From Rhizomys pruinosus (lineage: Eukaryota; Chordata; Mammalia; Rodentia; Spalacidae), in NCBI GenBank assembly GCA_009823505.1, contig VZQC01004541.1, positions 921,255-985,254 of the forward strand: a stretch of 64,000 nucleotides of DNA. The letters are read 5' to 3'. The position numbers and the translations under genes were made by a program. Positions 45,739-56,110 of the stretch are shown piece by piece. The notes under the pieces are model-generated. The model was given only the letters and a program-made list of their open reading frames with translations, did not search any database and was not told the DNA's origin. Each line of letters starts with the position of its first letter. Within the stretch, counting starts at the first letter, position 1.

Positions 45739-47690
45739 CTCTATGACATATTTTACATGTTGGTCTAAGTCAACTAGGTTTGACAAAGCCTCTCCTACTT
45801 TATAAAGACTCTGTCCTGTCGAGTTCAGCACAGTCATTAAAGTTTCATATCACTCTCGAGGACCTTGTTCAATCGAGCTTTTCCTTAAGTCACCCAGTGA
45901 ACTGGGCACTTGCTTTCCTTATATGTAGTTCTCTCAGTAGTGTTTGCCTCTCCTATCATTTTCCACCCCCCTGGTATTTATGGGAACTTCTGTGGGGATA
46001 ACCACCTGTTTCTCATGCTCTTATTAGCCAATCCATTAGGGACTTATTCCCCTTGTGCTGTCTCAGGCTGTGCAGCTTATGTCTCAAGGCGGGATGGGTG
46101 GTTATATTACCTAGCTATCCTGCTTCTGCAGCAAAAATAATTCCGTCCACTTCCAGGTCCCACAGCCTCACAAGCCAGGCAGTGAAGGGATCTCCTTCAC
46201 TGCTTGCTTGAAAATCTTTCCCAATTCCAATAACTCCAGTGCTGAGTATACTCTGACTGTCTTTGTTTCCCACAGTGGGCCATTGCTAAAGCCATCATTA
46301 GCATGTTGGGACGTGGATTTTTCTTTCCTTTGTATTAAAGGTCGAACCCAAGGGGCATGTGGTACTTTTAATCACATTTCTTTTTATCATTATCTGTCTT
46401 TTCTCCTGGGTCTCCTAGCTGTAAACAGGCAGGCTGACATTTCTCCCTCCTTCTCTCCTTTATGGAAGTTACCAACAAGGTTGGAGGCCAGTACTGAGGA
46501 CACCAACCTATTTTTTTCTTACTCTAACTTTTCCCTTAAACCTTTCTTCTCCCTTTGGGCTGTCTCTCCTACTTGGGATATATCCTTAATAACATCGAGC
46601 AGTATCCAGGCCACTTATGCCACAGCTTGTTGCACTTTCTGCCTTTGATCTGCTATTCTCAGGGCTCATAAAGTCTGCTCTAGGCCCTCTGTGGTTTTCA
46701 AAATATCTCCAATTCACATGGCAGCCTCCACTTGTCAAGTAAGTATGCTACTCAGTACCACTTAGAAGCTGATGGCCAGCTGGGGATTTTTCCTGCTGAC
46801 TCTATCCACCTATTTGGCTTCACTCTAGTTCTGCATCTTAAAGTCTATTATACAATCCATGCCACCTCTGCTACACTCACAAACACTGCACACACAATCC
46901 ACCATGCCAGGAGTCTCTCTGCATCTTCCTCCAGCTTTATGTCAGTTATTGGCTTTCCCCATAAAAGACAGCCTGCCATCACTTTTCCTGAGCTCTTGCT
47001 TTTGCTGAATCCTGCTGACTATGCCAATCCTGTTGCAGAGAATTTTCCTCTCAGGGTCCCCACACACTTAGCATCCCACCCTAGCTCTGCCTCCAGTTTT
47101 CCTGGTTACTAGGCAAAGCAGTGACCATGCTCTCCAATCTTAGACTAGGGAGTTGATTAGGCTTGCCTACAAAGTGAATGGAGACAGGATTTTTTTTTTG
47201 TCTTTTTGAGACAGGGTCTCCCTTTAGTCCCAACTGGCCTAGAGCTTGCTATGTAGACCAGGCTGGCCTTGAACTCACAGAGATCCAACTGATAGGATTA
47301 AAGACATGTGCCACTACACCCAGCTGAGACAGCATCTCTTACATGACAAGCAGCGATTCTCCTTTCCCAACATGGCCACTCAGAGACCTGGCATGAATTT
47401 TATGTTCTCCCCCATGATTACAGAATGGTGAGAGAGCCCCAGCCCCATGTGGCATGGTTTTTATCTGCCCCTGGCCCCAACATGGTGCTAGCGGTGTCCC
47501 AAAGTTCCGCGTGCATTTTTGGGAGCCTTGCAGGAACATCAGCATTGTTTGGGTGGCACTTTGTTGCAGGCTCAGCTTTTCCCTTAGCCCCTCCCTTTAA
47601 ATAAGCCAGATTCCAGCTTTGTAGTTCGCAGCTTGTCTGATGATAAATCCGTTTCAAAGAAGATATACTTTATCCCACAAGTTCCTTAGT
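45739..47690 (-). mobile_element. Old LTR-type repeat, right part, with B1
   Basis: Minus-strand start TGTGGGATAAAGTATATC at 47,690. It shares landmarks with 15,120-15,364 and 28,432-28,665 (CCCAACATGGCC, ACCTGGCATGAATT, TTTTCCCTTAGCC). A B1 is inserted at about 47,190-47,325. The plus frame at 46,208-46,648 (146 codons) has no motif I recognise. No retroviral protein motif is seen; family not named. Confidence 0.6.
47190..47325 (-). mobile_element. B1 SINE, internally deleted
   Basis: GTCTTTTTGAGACAGGGTCTCCC in antisense, short of the GCCTCTGCCTCCC block; GACAGGAT/GACAGCAT lie at its edges. Confidence 0.82.
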
Positions 47691-47973
47691 TAATTTCCAT
47701 TTTATTGGTTCCTACAATTACATCGGGATATATACTCACATATAAGGATTTGGTTGTAGGATCCATAAAATTTCATCTTTCTTTACTGCTGACTACAACT
47801 CCATGAGTTTGCATTCCCACCAGCAGTGAATGGGTGTTTCCCTTTCCCCACAACCTTTCCAGCATTTGGTATCATTTGTTTTCTTGATCTTGGCCCTGTC
47901 TGATTGCGGTAAGATGAAATCTTAATGTGGTTTTAATTTCCATTTCATTAGTAATTATAACAGTGTTGAACAC

Positions 47974-47975
47974 AT

Positions 47976-48012
<37 letters not shown>

Positions 48013-48228
48013 TTTGTATGAATGTACTGGCATGCTTGTAGGTTTTGCACCCGTGTTGTGCAATGCTGTGGAGGTCAGAAGAGGGTGTCGGATTCCCCTG
48101 GAACTGGACTTCTCCTGGAATTGGAGTTACAGATGGTTCTCAGCAGCCACATGGGTGCTGGGGATCGAACCCAGGTCCTCTGCAAGAGCAGTCAGCGCTC
48201 TTAACTGCTAGGCCATCTCTCCAGCCCC
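47974..48228 (-). mobile_element. B2 SINE, first of two at the same L1 site
   Basis: Antisense, (TATT)n tail at 47,974-48,010, both 18-bp segments. The flanking L1 sequence CAGTG(T/G)TGAACAC is found at 47,961-47,973 and 48,229-48,240. Confidence 0.93.
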
Positions 48229-48245
48229 AGTGGTGAACACTTTTT

Positions 48246-48503
48246 ATTTTTTTATTATTTTTTTTTATTTTTTTTATTTTTTTTTTTATGTGTATGAATG
48301 TATTGTCTGTATGCAGGTCTGTGCACCCGTGTCGTGCAATGCCGCGGAGGTCAGAAGAGGGTCTCGGATTCCCCTGGAACTGGAGTTCTCCTGGAATTGG
48401 AGTTACAGACGGTTCTCAGCCGCCATGTGGGTGCTGGGGATCGAACCCGGGTCCTCTGCAAGAGCGTCGGTGCTCTTAACCGCTAGGCTATCTCTCCAGC
48501 CCC
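48246..48503 (-). mobile_element. B2 SINE, second of two at the same L1 site
   Basis: Antisense, T-rich tail, both 18-bp segments. GGTGAACACTTTTT flanks it at 48,232-48,245 and 48,504-48,517, the same target motif used by the previous B2. Confidence 0.93.
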
Positions 48504-48825
48504 GGTGAACACTTTTTAAAGATGTTTCTTAGCCATCTCTATTTCTTCTTTTGAGAAGTCTCTGTTCAGATCCTTAGCTCATCTTTTAATTGGGTCATTT
48601 GTTTTCTTGATTCTTTGTTTTTTGAGTTCTTTATATATTCTGGATGTTAAACCTCTGCCAGATGTGTCACTGGTGAAGATTTTCTCCCACTCTGTGGGTT
48701 TTCTCTTCACTTCTTTGGTTGTTTCTTTTGTTGTACAGAAGCTTTTTAGTTTACCAAGGTCCCACTTGTTGATCATTGACCTTTATTCCTGAGCAACTGA
48801 TGTCCTATTGAGAAAGTTCATCCCA

Positions 48826-48879
48826 GGCTGGAGAGACTGCTCAGCAGTTAAGAGTGGGGACTGCTCTTGCAGAGGACCT
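48826..48879 (+). mobile_element. B2 SINE head fragment at an L1 deletion junction
   Basis: AGGCTGGAGAGACTGCTCAG...TGCTCTTGCAGAGGACC stops abruptly and is followed by L1 RT sequence (TCTTTTCCAATTAATACTCC). The L1 skips what corresponds to 40,963-41,840 of the first L1. Confidence 0.8.
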
Positions 48880-49190
48880 CTTTTCCAATTAATACTCCTT
48901 TAATTTCCTTCTCTTGTTTTATTGCTCTAACAAGAGCTTCAAACACTTTATCAAAAAGGAATGGGGATAGTGGACAGCCTTGTCTGGCTCCTGGTTTTAA
49001 GGAGAATGCTTCCAGTTTTTCCATTAGGACAGTGTTGGTTATGGGCTTGTTGTGTATAGCTTTAATTATGCTGAGGTATGTTCCCTCTAGTCCAATTCCC
49101 TTTAGAACTTTTATCATAAATGCATGCTGAATTTTGTCAAAGGCCTTTTTTTACAACTATTGAGACGGCCATGTGATTTCTGTCTTTGAA

Positions 49191-49240
49191 TATATATACA
49201 ATATACATACATATATGTACATATATATGCACACATATAT
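49191..49240. repeat. (TATA/CATA)n AT-rich microsatellite
   Basis: Alternating TA with ATACATAC/GTACATAT units inside the L1. Confidence 0.85.
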
Positions 49241-49769
49241 TTGACTAAGCTATATTGAACTGTCTCCACATCTCTGGAATAAAACCGACTTGATCATGGG
49301 GATGATTTTTTTGATGTATGTTTGTATGCAGTTTGTAAGTATTTTGTTGAGAATTTTTCCATCAATGTTCATTAAAGAGAAATCTATGTTTTTCTCTTTT
49401 GGCTGTGCCTTTGCTTGGTTTTGGTATTAGAGTGATGCTGGCTTCATAGAAGGAATTTGGGAGTTCTCCCTCTGTTTCTATCTTGAATAATCTAAGTAGT
49501 GTTGGTTGTAGATTCTCTTTAAAAATGTCTGGTACAATTCTGCTATAAATCCATCTGGGCCTGAACTTTTTTACTCAGAAGGTTTTGTAGTACTGTTTCA
49601 ATTTCCTTATATGTTGTGTGTCTGTTTAAGCTATTGATATCTTCTTGGTTTAGCTTTGGTGATCCCCATGACTTTAGATATTCATCCGTTTCTTTTAGGC
49701 TTCCAAATTTAATAGAGTATAAGTTTTTAAAGTATTCCCTTATAATGTTCTGGATCTTTTTGTTGTCCT

Positions 49770-49897
49770 TTGTGTCTTTTTGAGTCAGGGTCTCCCTTTA
49801 GCCCTGGAACTCACTATGTAGACCATACTGGGATTGAACTCCACCTACCTCTGCCTCCCATGTGCTGGGATTAAAGGCATGTGCCACTAGGCCAGGT
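49770..49897 (-). mobile_element. B1 SINE, shortened
   Basis: GTCTTTTTGAGTCAGGGTCTCC...GCATGTGCCACTAGGCCAGG in antisense; the middle is shortened. Confidence 0.82.
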
Positions 49898-50524
49898 GTG
49901 ATGCTTCTCCTTTCACCTCTAATTTTATTGATTTGGATTTGCTCTTTCTTTTGGTTAGGTGGACTAATCAGCTCTTAGATCAATTGATTCTTTGTATTGT
50001 TTTCTTTGTTTCTATTTCATTAATTTCTGCTCTGATTTTTGTTAACTCTTCATTTGTTGGGTTTGGTTTTCATTTGTTGTTGCCTTTCCAGAGTCTTGAG
50101 TTGGAATGCTAATTCATTTATTTGTGCTCTTCCTGATTTTTAAATGTAGGCCCTTAAAAGTATAGCTTCCCTCTTCTGCTTTCAAAGTGTCCCAGACATT
50201 TTGTTGTGTTGTGTTTTCATTTTCATTTAGTTCCAGGAAGAATTTTTTTCTTTCTTTATTTCTTCTTTAACCCATTCATCATCCAGGTGTGTGTTGTTTA
50301 ATCTTCATGAGTTCCTAGGGCTTTTTTCCAGTCAGTGTTGATTTTAAGCTTTATTTCATTGTGGTCTAATAGAATGCATGGAGTTATTTAAATTCTTATG
50401 TATTTTTTGAGTTTTGTTTTGTGCCACAATTTGCCCAATTTTAGAGAAAGTTCCATGGGATGCTGAATAGAAAATGTATTATTTTTAAAATATTTATTTA
50501 TTTATTTATTTATTTATTTATTTC

Positions 50525-50873
50525 TGAGGCTCTCGGATGAGTTTAGCCACCTAGTAATTTTCCACTAGCAGCTTCCCAGCACCGAAATAATCACCAGGAG
50601 GCTGCAGTCCATTGTGTAACTTCACAGGAGGTGTTGCAAGTGATCACCTTAAGTAAAGATCTGTATCTGCACATTCTTTCCAATATGTAAGCACTGAGGT
50701 GCCCTGTGGTTTAACAATGCTTCTGCATTCCTTGCTCTTTATATCCTACTTGTGTTCCTACAATAAACGAGACTTGATCAGAACCTGTCTTGTCTCCATT
50801 CCTTGCATTTCTTGCCCGTTCCCCTCACTCCTTCTCTTCCAGGACCCCATTGACTGACCCGCGGGATGGGTCA
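50525..50873 (+). repeat. Betaretroviral LTR (5' LTR of a deleted provirus)
   Basis: TG at 50,525 and CA at 50,873 followed by a Lys-type PBS. TATA-like TTTATATCC at about 50,740 and AATAAA at 50,762-50,767. It is preceded by a (TTTA)n tract (50,487-50,523). No matching 3' LTR is seen in the window. Confidence 0.8.
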
Positions 50874-50875
50874 CG

Positions 50876-50893
50876 TGGTGCCCGATGTGGACT
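50876..50893 (+). promoter_or_regulatory. Primer binding site, tRNA-Lys type
   Basis: TGGTGCCCGATGTGGACT, a degraded Lys1,2-type PBS two bases after the LTR. Confidence 0.7.
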
Positions 50894-51015
50894 CGAAGCA
50901 TGGAGGACCCCGTGAAGGGGACGCAGTGAGAGGGCCTGGAGAAAAGAGAAGGAGAAATTCAGTGTGCATCGCGGGAACCTGCCGCTGCATAAACTGAGAT
51001 AAGTGCTGTGTTAAG

Positions 51016-51560
51016 ATGGGGCAGGAATTAAGTCAGCATCAGTTGTATGTTGAATAATTAAAGCAGACCCTCAAGGTGTGAGGAGTAAAGGTTAAGATCC
51101 AGCATCTCCTTAATTTTTTTTTTTTTTTTGAGTTCGTTAAAGAGATTTGTCCCTGGTTCTCTCAAGAAGGGACTATAGATGTTAAAATATGGAAGTGAGT
51201 GGGAGACACTTTTCAAGACTATTATCAAACCTTTGGGCCTAGTAAGATTCCTGTAACTGCCTTTTCTTACTGGAACTTGATAAATGAGGTATTGGATTCC
51301 CATTCCACCGAAGTTGTGGCTGCTGTAGAAGAGGGACATAAACTGTTAATAGAGACTAAACAGCCTAATTATCCTGAATCTAAAGAATAATCACCCAAAG
51401 CCAGTAATCTATCTAATATCCATTATGAAAATGAATATGTCTCCTCACTGCAGCCAAGTCCTGCTCCTTCAGAGAAAAGCCAAAATTGTCCCCTGCCTAT
51501 TAAAAAGCCTCCCAAGATATATCCCAGTTTAAAATTATTGACTAAATGTGGGAGACAAAG
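51016..51560 (+). pseudogene. gag: gag matrix remnant, type-D-like
   Basis: Begins MGQELSQHQ (myristoylation-type Gly2) and stops after 13 codons. Matrix sequence continues in another frame, open at 51,199-51,390 with [20 protein letters not shown]. The matrix sequence style is that of type D betaretroviruses. Several stops, a T run at 51,112-51,129 and frame changes show decay. Sequence similarity ends by about 51,560; capsid, nucleocapsid, pro and pol are absent. Confidence 0.85.
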
Positions 51561-51837
51561 AGCGCTTGAAGTGACAGGCTAAAGAGAAATGGCACTTGGT
51601 CTGCAGCCATGGCGCTTGGTCTCTGACCAAAAGGCGCTGGCTGAAGAACACAGTGCACATGCTTCAGTAACTTTTAAGATGATATGTTATGTTACCTTGT
51701 CAACTTCATGAACATAGCATTTTACATAAGAAATTGTATTTATGAACACAAAGCTTCTTACATAAGGAATTGTATCTATAGATGCAAAGCTGCTGATTGG
51801 CTCATTACTGGTGTAGGTGTTCTTGGTTTCTAGGCTG

Positions 51838-52145
51838 TTGTTGTAGTAATAGTTGGTAGTAATAGTTGGTAGTGCCGGGTGTGGTGGCACACGCCTTTAA
51901 TCCTAGCACTTGGGAGGCAGAGGCAGGCGGATCTTTGTGAGTTCAAGGCCAGCCTGGTCTACAGAGCGAGTTCCAGGACAGTTGGGGCTACAGGGAGACC
52001 TGTCTCCCTGTAGACCAAAAAAAAATAGTTGGTAGTAGTAGTTGGTAGTAATAGTTGGTAGTAATAAGTAGTAATAGTTGTTAGTAATATTTAGTAGCAT
52101 TAGTTAGTAGCATTAGTGGTCAGTAGCGTTAGTAGCATTAGTAAT
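51838..52145 (+). repeat. TAGTAATAGTTGG-type minisatellite split by a B1
   Basis: Imperfect units of (TAGT)(AATAGTTGG) occur at 51,838-51,872 and 52,026-52,145 with a sense B1 between them. Confidence 0.85.
51873..52025 (+). mobile_element. B1 SINE inside minisatellite
   Basis: GCCGGGTGTGGTGGCACACG...GGGCTACAGGGAGACC...A-run, sense; target repeat TAGTTGGTAG on both sides. Confidence 0.94.
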
Positions 52146-52499
52146 TGCATGCAATTGTAAATAACATTAAGAATTGTAAAAGTTAAGAAGTGAATGGTGC
52201 CTTTAAAGAAACTACAAAGAATAAGTTAGATGAGTGATTCATTCCCAGTCCGCCTCCAATGATTCATACCACTGGATGGTACAACTGGTGGCCCACCTAC
52301 GGGGAAGGTGCAGGAACCTTGCTGCAGCATTACAAATCATCTGCACGGGGGAGCAACTGAGGAACCCTGCAGGTAAAAAAAAAAAAAAAGCTCTGGGCCC
52401 AGAGTGTTAAGGGAGCAGGGAAATGAGATATAAAAAAATAGAAACTAGAAGCAGAAAAATAAAAAATAAAATAAAGAAAAAAGAAAATAGAAAAAGGGA

Positions 52500-53460
52500 G
52501 CCAGAAAATAAATAAAATGGGCTCAGAAATATCAAGAAATCAGATGACTAGAGTCATAAAAGATTTGTTAAAGTCCAATGGGACTGCTATAAAAGATAGT
52601 ACAGCAAAAACTTATATTTCCTGTATTGAGTATAGATTATTTTCCTGTATTAATACTTCTGTTAGTTTAAATGGTAATGATTCTTTAATGATTTTGCAAC
52701 AGAAAACTCACATTTGGATGCCTATAAATCTTGGTAGGCCTTGGGCTCATGATCCCTTAGATCCTGTAATTTTGGAATTTTTAAGAAGATTTTAAAGCAT
52801 GTTAAGTGAATGATAGGAATTGTTTCTGTAATTTTGAGCCTTATCGCAGTTACTACAACTGCTGTTGTATCTGGTATTGCTTTACATATTACTATTCAAA
52901 CTAAGCATTTTGTAGAACAATGGCATCAAGATTCTTATACTATGTGGTCCCATCAAGTTGAAATTGACTCCCGTTTACAAATTGAAATAGATGTGTTAAA
53001 ACAAATGGTAGGGTGGTTAGGAAAAAAGATGTTGTCATTGCAGGAACAATTGCATCTTAGATGTGATTGGAACTCAACTACTTTCTGTATTACTGAATTG
53101 CAATACAATGAAACTGTTATAGAATGGAAGGAGTTTCAAGCTTATTTACATGGTAATGCATCAATGAAGGCAAAAATTATAAAACTTAAAAGAAAAATTG
53201 AGGATACTTTTGCTAAAAGTATGTTTAATGAGGATGCTGCTACTGTTGCACAAATATTTGCTGATAAACTTAACAGGATTAGATCCAAAAGGAATGTTAC
53301 AAAGTATAACTCATACTGCTGGAGGAATGTTTGGAGTTCTAGCCATTGTAATTAGTCTATTTGGATTGTTTTATCTTTGTTGTATTAAGCCAAGTCAAGA
53401 AAATTTAAATTTAATCTGGATGAAACTTCTTACTTTGAAAACTAACAAGGGAGGGGCTGG
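52500..53460 (+). pseudogene. env: env remnant with MMTV/HML-type TM subunit
   Basis: An open piece at 52,517-52,795 is the likely end of SU (PINLGRPWAHDP near its end). After two stops, 52,810-53,355 encodes a hydrophobic fusion-peptide-like start (VILSLIAVTTTAVVSGIALH) and a heptad region with WHQDSYTMW. The disulphide loop is spaced as C-x7-C (CDWNSTTFC), not CX6CC. A frameshift near 53,300 puts the membrane anchor (FGVLAIVISLFGLFYLCC) in the next frame. This is the class II (betaretroviral) TM type, different from the gamma-like TM at 35.3 and 55.2 kb. The tail is cut by a B2 at 53,453. Confidence 0.82.
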
Positions 53461-53701
53461 AGAGATGGCCTAGAGGTTGGGAGCGCCGACCGCTCTTGCA
53501 GAGGACCCGGGTTCGGTCCCCAGCACCCACATGGCGGCCGAGAGCCGTCTGAAACTCCAGTTCCAGGAGAACTCCAGTTCCGGGGGAATCCGACACCCTC
53601 TTCTGGCCTCCGCGGCATTGCACGAGAGGGGTGCGCAAACCCGCATGCAGACACTGCATTCATACACATACAGAAATAAATAAAATTAAAAAAAAAAAAA
53701 A
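53453..53701 (+). mobile_element. B2 SINE with 16-bp TSD (duplicated-segment subfamily)
   Basis: TSD GAAAACTAACAAGGGA at 53,437-53,452 and 53,702-53,717. High CpG retention (GCGCCGACCGCTC, GCGGCCGAGAGCC) suggests a young copy. Confidence 0.96.
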
Positions 53702-53717
53702 GAAAACTAACAAGGGA

Positions 53718-54160
53718 AAAACTCGTGGAAACTCAGACATGGCTTGAGTGAGGCATGACAGAGGACATGCCTCCTGCACTGTTTTTCTGTATTTACCTAC
53801 AGGATGTTCTTATGGGAGCTGGCTCTTGGGCAGGTTTTGGCACCTGACAGGCCTAGGAGCTAAGTACCTATCACTGATTTTGAAATGACTAATCAACTAT
53901 GGACTGGATTATTCACTGATTTAAAACAATACTAATCAACTATGGACTGGATTATACTGAAATTGAAAAAATTATGGACTGTGCTGGGACTCAGGCAATG
54001 GACTGATGAGTCCATTGTTTTAACTCCTGCACATGCTCTGCTGGACTATAATGAGCTATACTGTGGAAGCAGCCAGTGCACGGGTTGCTCTTACAGATTA
54101 GCCTTTTGCTTTAAAAAATGAAGAAAATGCTAAAAAATGATTCACTCAACTCGATGGCCA
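53718..54160 (+). other. env-3' region of the deleted provirus, non-coding
   Basis: No motif recognised. A short direct repeat ACTAATCAACTATGGACTGG occurs at 53,888 and 53,931. Confidence 0.5.
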
Positions 54161-54164
54161 GTAG

Positions 54165-54290
54165 TCAAAGATGGGTAAGTCCACATCCTGGACTGATCAA
54201 CCTAAGACAGGGCCCTGAAGCTTAGAGTCAGGACTCCGATGATGGGTAAGACAGTCCTGAGATGTAGAGACACCTAAGACAGGCACGGTC
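54165..54290 (+). promoter_or_regulatory. Second CTE-like element
   Basis: GATGGGTAAG at 54,170 and 54,241, each followed by CCTAAGACAGG at 54,201 and 54,273: the same two-fold design as 35,812-35,932 with one base changed in each first half. It lies just upstream of a PPT. Confidence 0.75.
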
Positions 54291-54350
54291 TATCTTGAGT
54301 GCATGGTCTATCTTGAGTGCGTGGTAACCCCACAACTCACTCCCTCTATA

Positions 54351-54366
54351 AAACAAAAAGGGGGAA
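54351..54366 (+). promoter_or_regulatory. Polypurine tract without a recognisable LTR behind it
   Basis: AAACAAAAAGGGGGAA, almost the same as 35,945-35,961. It is followed by TAGTACCCTACC and then integrase sequence instead of an LTR. Confidence 0.75.
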
Positions 54367-54389
54367 TAGTACCCTACCAAAGGGTCCCC

Positions 54390-55458
54390 ACATAACATTC
54401 TTAATCATACACTCTTAATTTAAAATTTTTTAACCTTGGGCCGTGATGGACACACGGCTGCAGAAAGATTTTGGAAGTCCACAACAAAAGAACATTATGC
54501 CTCAGTCATGTGGAAAGATCCTCTTACTAATAAATGGAATGGACCTGATCCAGTCCTTACCTGGGGACGAGGATCAGTATGTATCTACTCCAAAGAAGCT
54601 GATTCAGCCAGATGGCTGCCTGAAAGATTAATAGGACAAACTAACCAATTATCCAGGAATAACTCCTATTCCCGAGATAAATCTAATCCTTTTATCCACA
54701 GGCAATACAAGATGTTGCATTCCCTGATTGTGAACCTCCTATTCGGCATTTATACACCTTGGGCATTCTTGACCTCCAACATTCATGAACCTTGGAATAT
54801 AACCTGGCAAATCATTGCACCACGCTCTCAGTCTGTGGTGACCCAAGTCAGAGGAACTCACCCTCGAGGTACCTGGTGGCCTTCACTGAAATTAGATATA
54901 TGTTACCTGCTCTCCCAGGATCCTGAATCAAGCAAGTTTACTAAGGACAAGGCCCCCCTGCATGCCCATCCCAGATGCCATACAAATTTGGCAATAGACG
55001 TGTTAAAAAAGACTGGTTTTTATGCCTGTCCTGCAGTTAACAGCTGGGTGAGGGGACGTGGGGGACACAGTAATTATTATTGTGCTTACTGGGGATGTGA
55101 GACCTCTGCTGAGGGGTGGGTACCTTCATCTAACTATCTTCATTAGCTGAGGTTGTCCTGCAAAATTGTAGAGGCCTAGATCTGTTACTATTACAGCAGG
55201 GAGGTTTGTGTGCTGTCCTAAAAGAAGAGTGTTGCTTCTATGCTGATCATTCTGGCATGGTTAAAGATTCCCTACAAAAAGTAAGAGAAGGTTTACAACA
55301 TAGAAAGTTACAAAGGGAAAAAGAACAAGGCTGGTTCAGCAATTGGTTTAATACTTCTCCTTGGCTGACCACTCTTTTGCCTACCATTCTCGGTCCTTTA
55401 CTTGGGCTGCTCCTCATGATATCTCTGGGTCCAATGCTACTTAATAAATTGATGGTTT
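54390..55458 (+). pseudogene. Integrase C-terminus joined to gamma-like env remnant
   Basis: The open frame 54,436-55,146 starts with the integrase C-terminal domain (MWKDPLTNKWNGPDPVLTWG), and runs on into SU-like sequence with NITWQIIAPRSQ and WWPSLKLDICYLL, resembling gammaretrovirus-type SU N-termini. Most of SU is then missing. TM at about 55,170-55,458 has CX6CC ([10 protein letters not shown]) and a membrane anchor ([18 protein letters not shown]), and is cut by a B2 fragment. It is related to but clearly diverged from the 29.8-kb provirus, so a different family. Confidence 0.82.
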
Positions 55459-55575
55459 TGGGGCTGGAGAGATGGCCTAGTGGTTAAGAGTGCCGACTGC
55501 TCTTACAGAGGACCTGGGTTCAATCCCCAGCACCCACAGGTGTCCTGGAACTCACTCTGTAGACCAGGCTGGCCT
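55458..55575 (+). mobile_element. B2-B1 chimeric SINE fragment
   Basis: The B2 head (GGGGCTGGAGAGATGGCCTA to CCCAGCACCCACA) switches without break to antisense B1 sequence (GGTGTCCTGGAACTCACTCT...CAGGCTGGCCTGG), which then meets L1. Confidence 0.8.
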
Positions 55576-55904
55576 GGTTCTTTGGTTCTTTGGTTATTGG
55601 GTTGAATATTTAGTAGATTTTTTTTAGGTCCATTTGATGTATTGGATCATTTAATTCAGATGTTTCTCTGTTTATTCTTTGTCCTGTTAACCTGTTTAAT
55701 GGAGACAGTGGATTTTGTTTCTTGATCCACTCAACTTGGTTGTGTCTTTTGGCTGGAAAGCTCAGTCCATTGATATTTAAAGTTATTGAAAGATGTATAT
55801 TGGTTGATATCATTTTAATTTGTTACATTTAGTTTCTTTCTGTTGCCCTTTGGGCTTTGAGTGTTCTCTCAAGGGCTGGACATGAATTCTTTCTTAAAAC
55901 TTAT

Positions 55905-56110
55905 TTATTATTTTTTATGAATGTACTGTCTGCATGTAAGTTGGTGCACCCATGTCATGAAATGCCACGGAGGTCAGAAGAGGGTGTCGGATTCCCCTGG
56001 AACTGGAGTTAAAGATGGCTCTTAGCCACCATGTGGGTGCTGGGAATCAAACCTAGGTCCTCTGCAAGAGCAGTTGGTGCTCTTAACCACTGAGCCACCT
56101 CTCCAGCCCC
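55905..56110 (-). mobile_element. B2 SINE
   Basis: Antisense, single CTCCAGTTCCAGG segment; GGACATGAATTCTTTC flanks it on both sides (about 55,879 and 56,112). Confidence 0.92.

Noticed and set aside
46208..46648. 146-codon plus ORF as a gene
   Set aside because: It lies antisense in an old LTR-type repeat; no motif, biased toward serine/phenylalanine as expected from pyrimidine-rich DNA.
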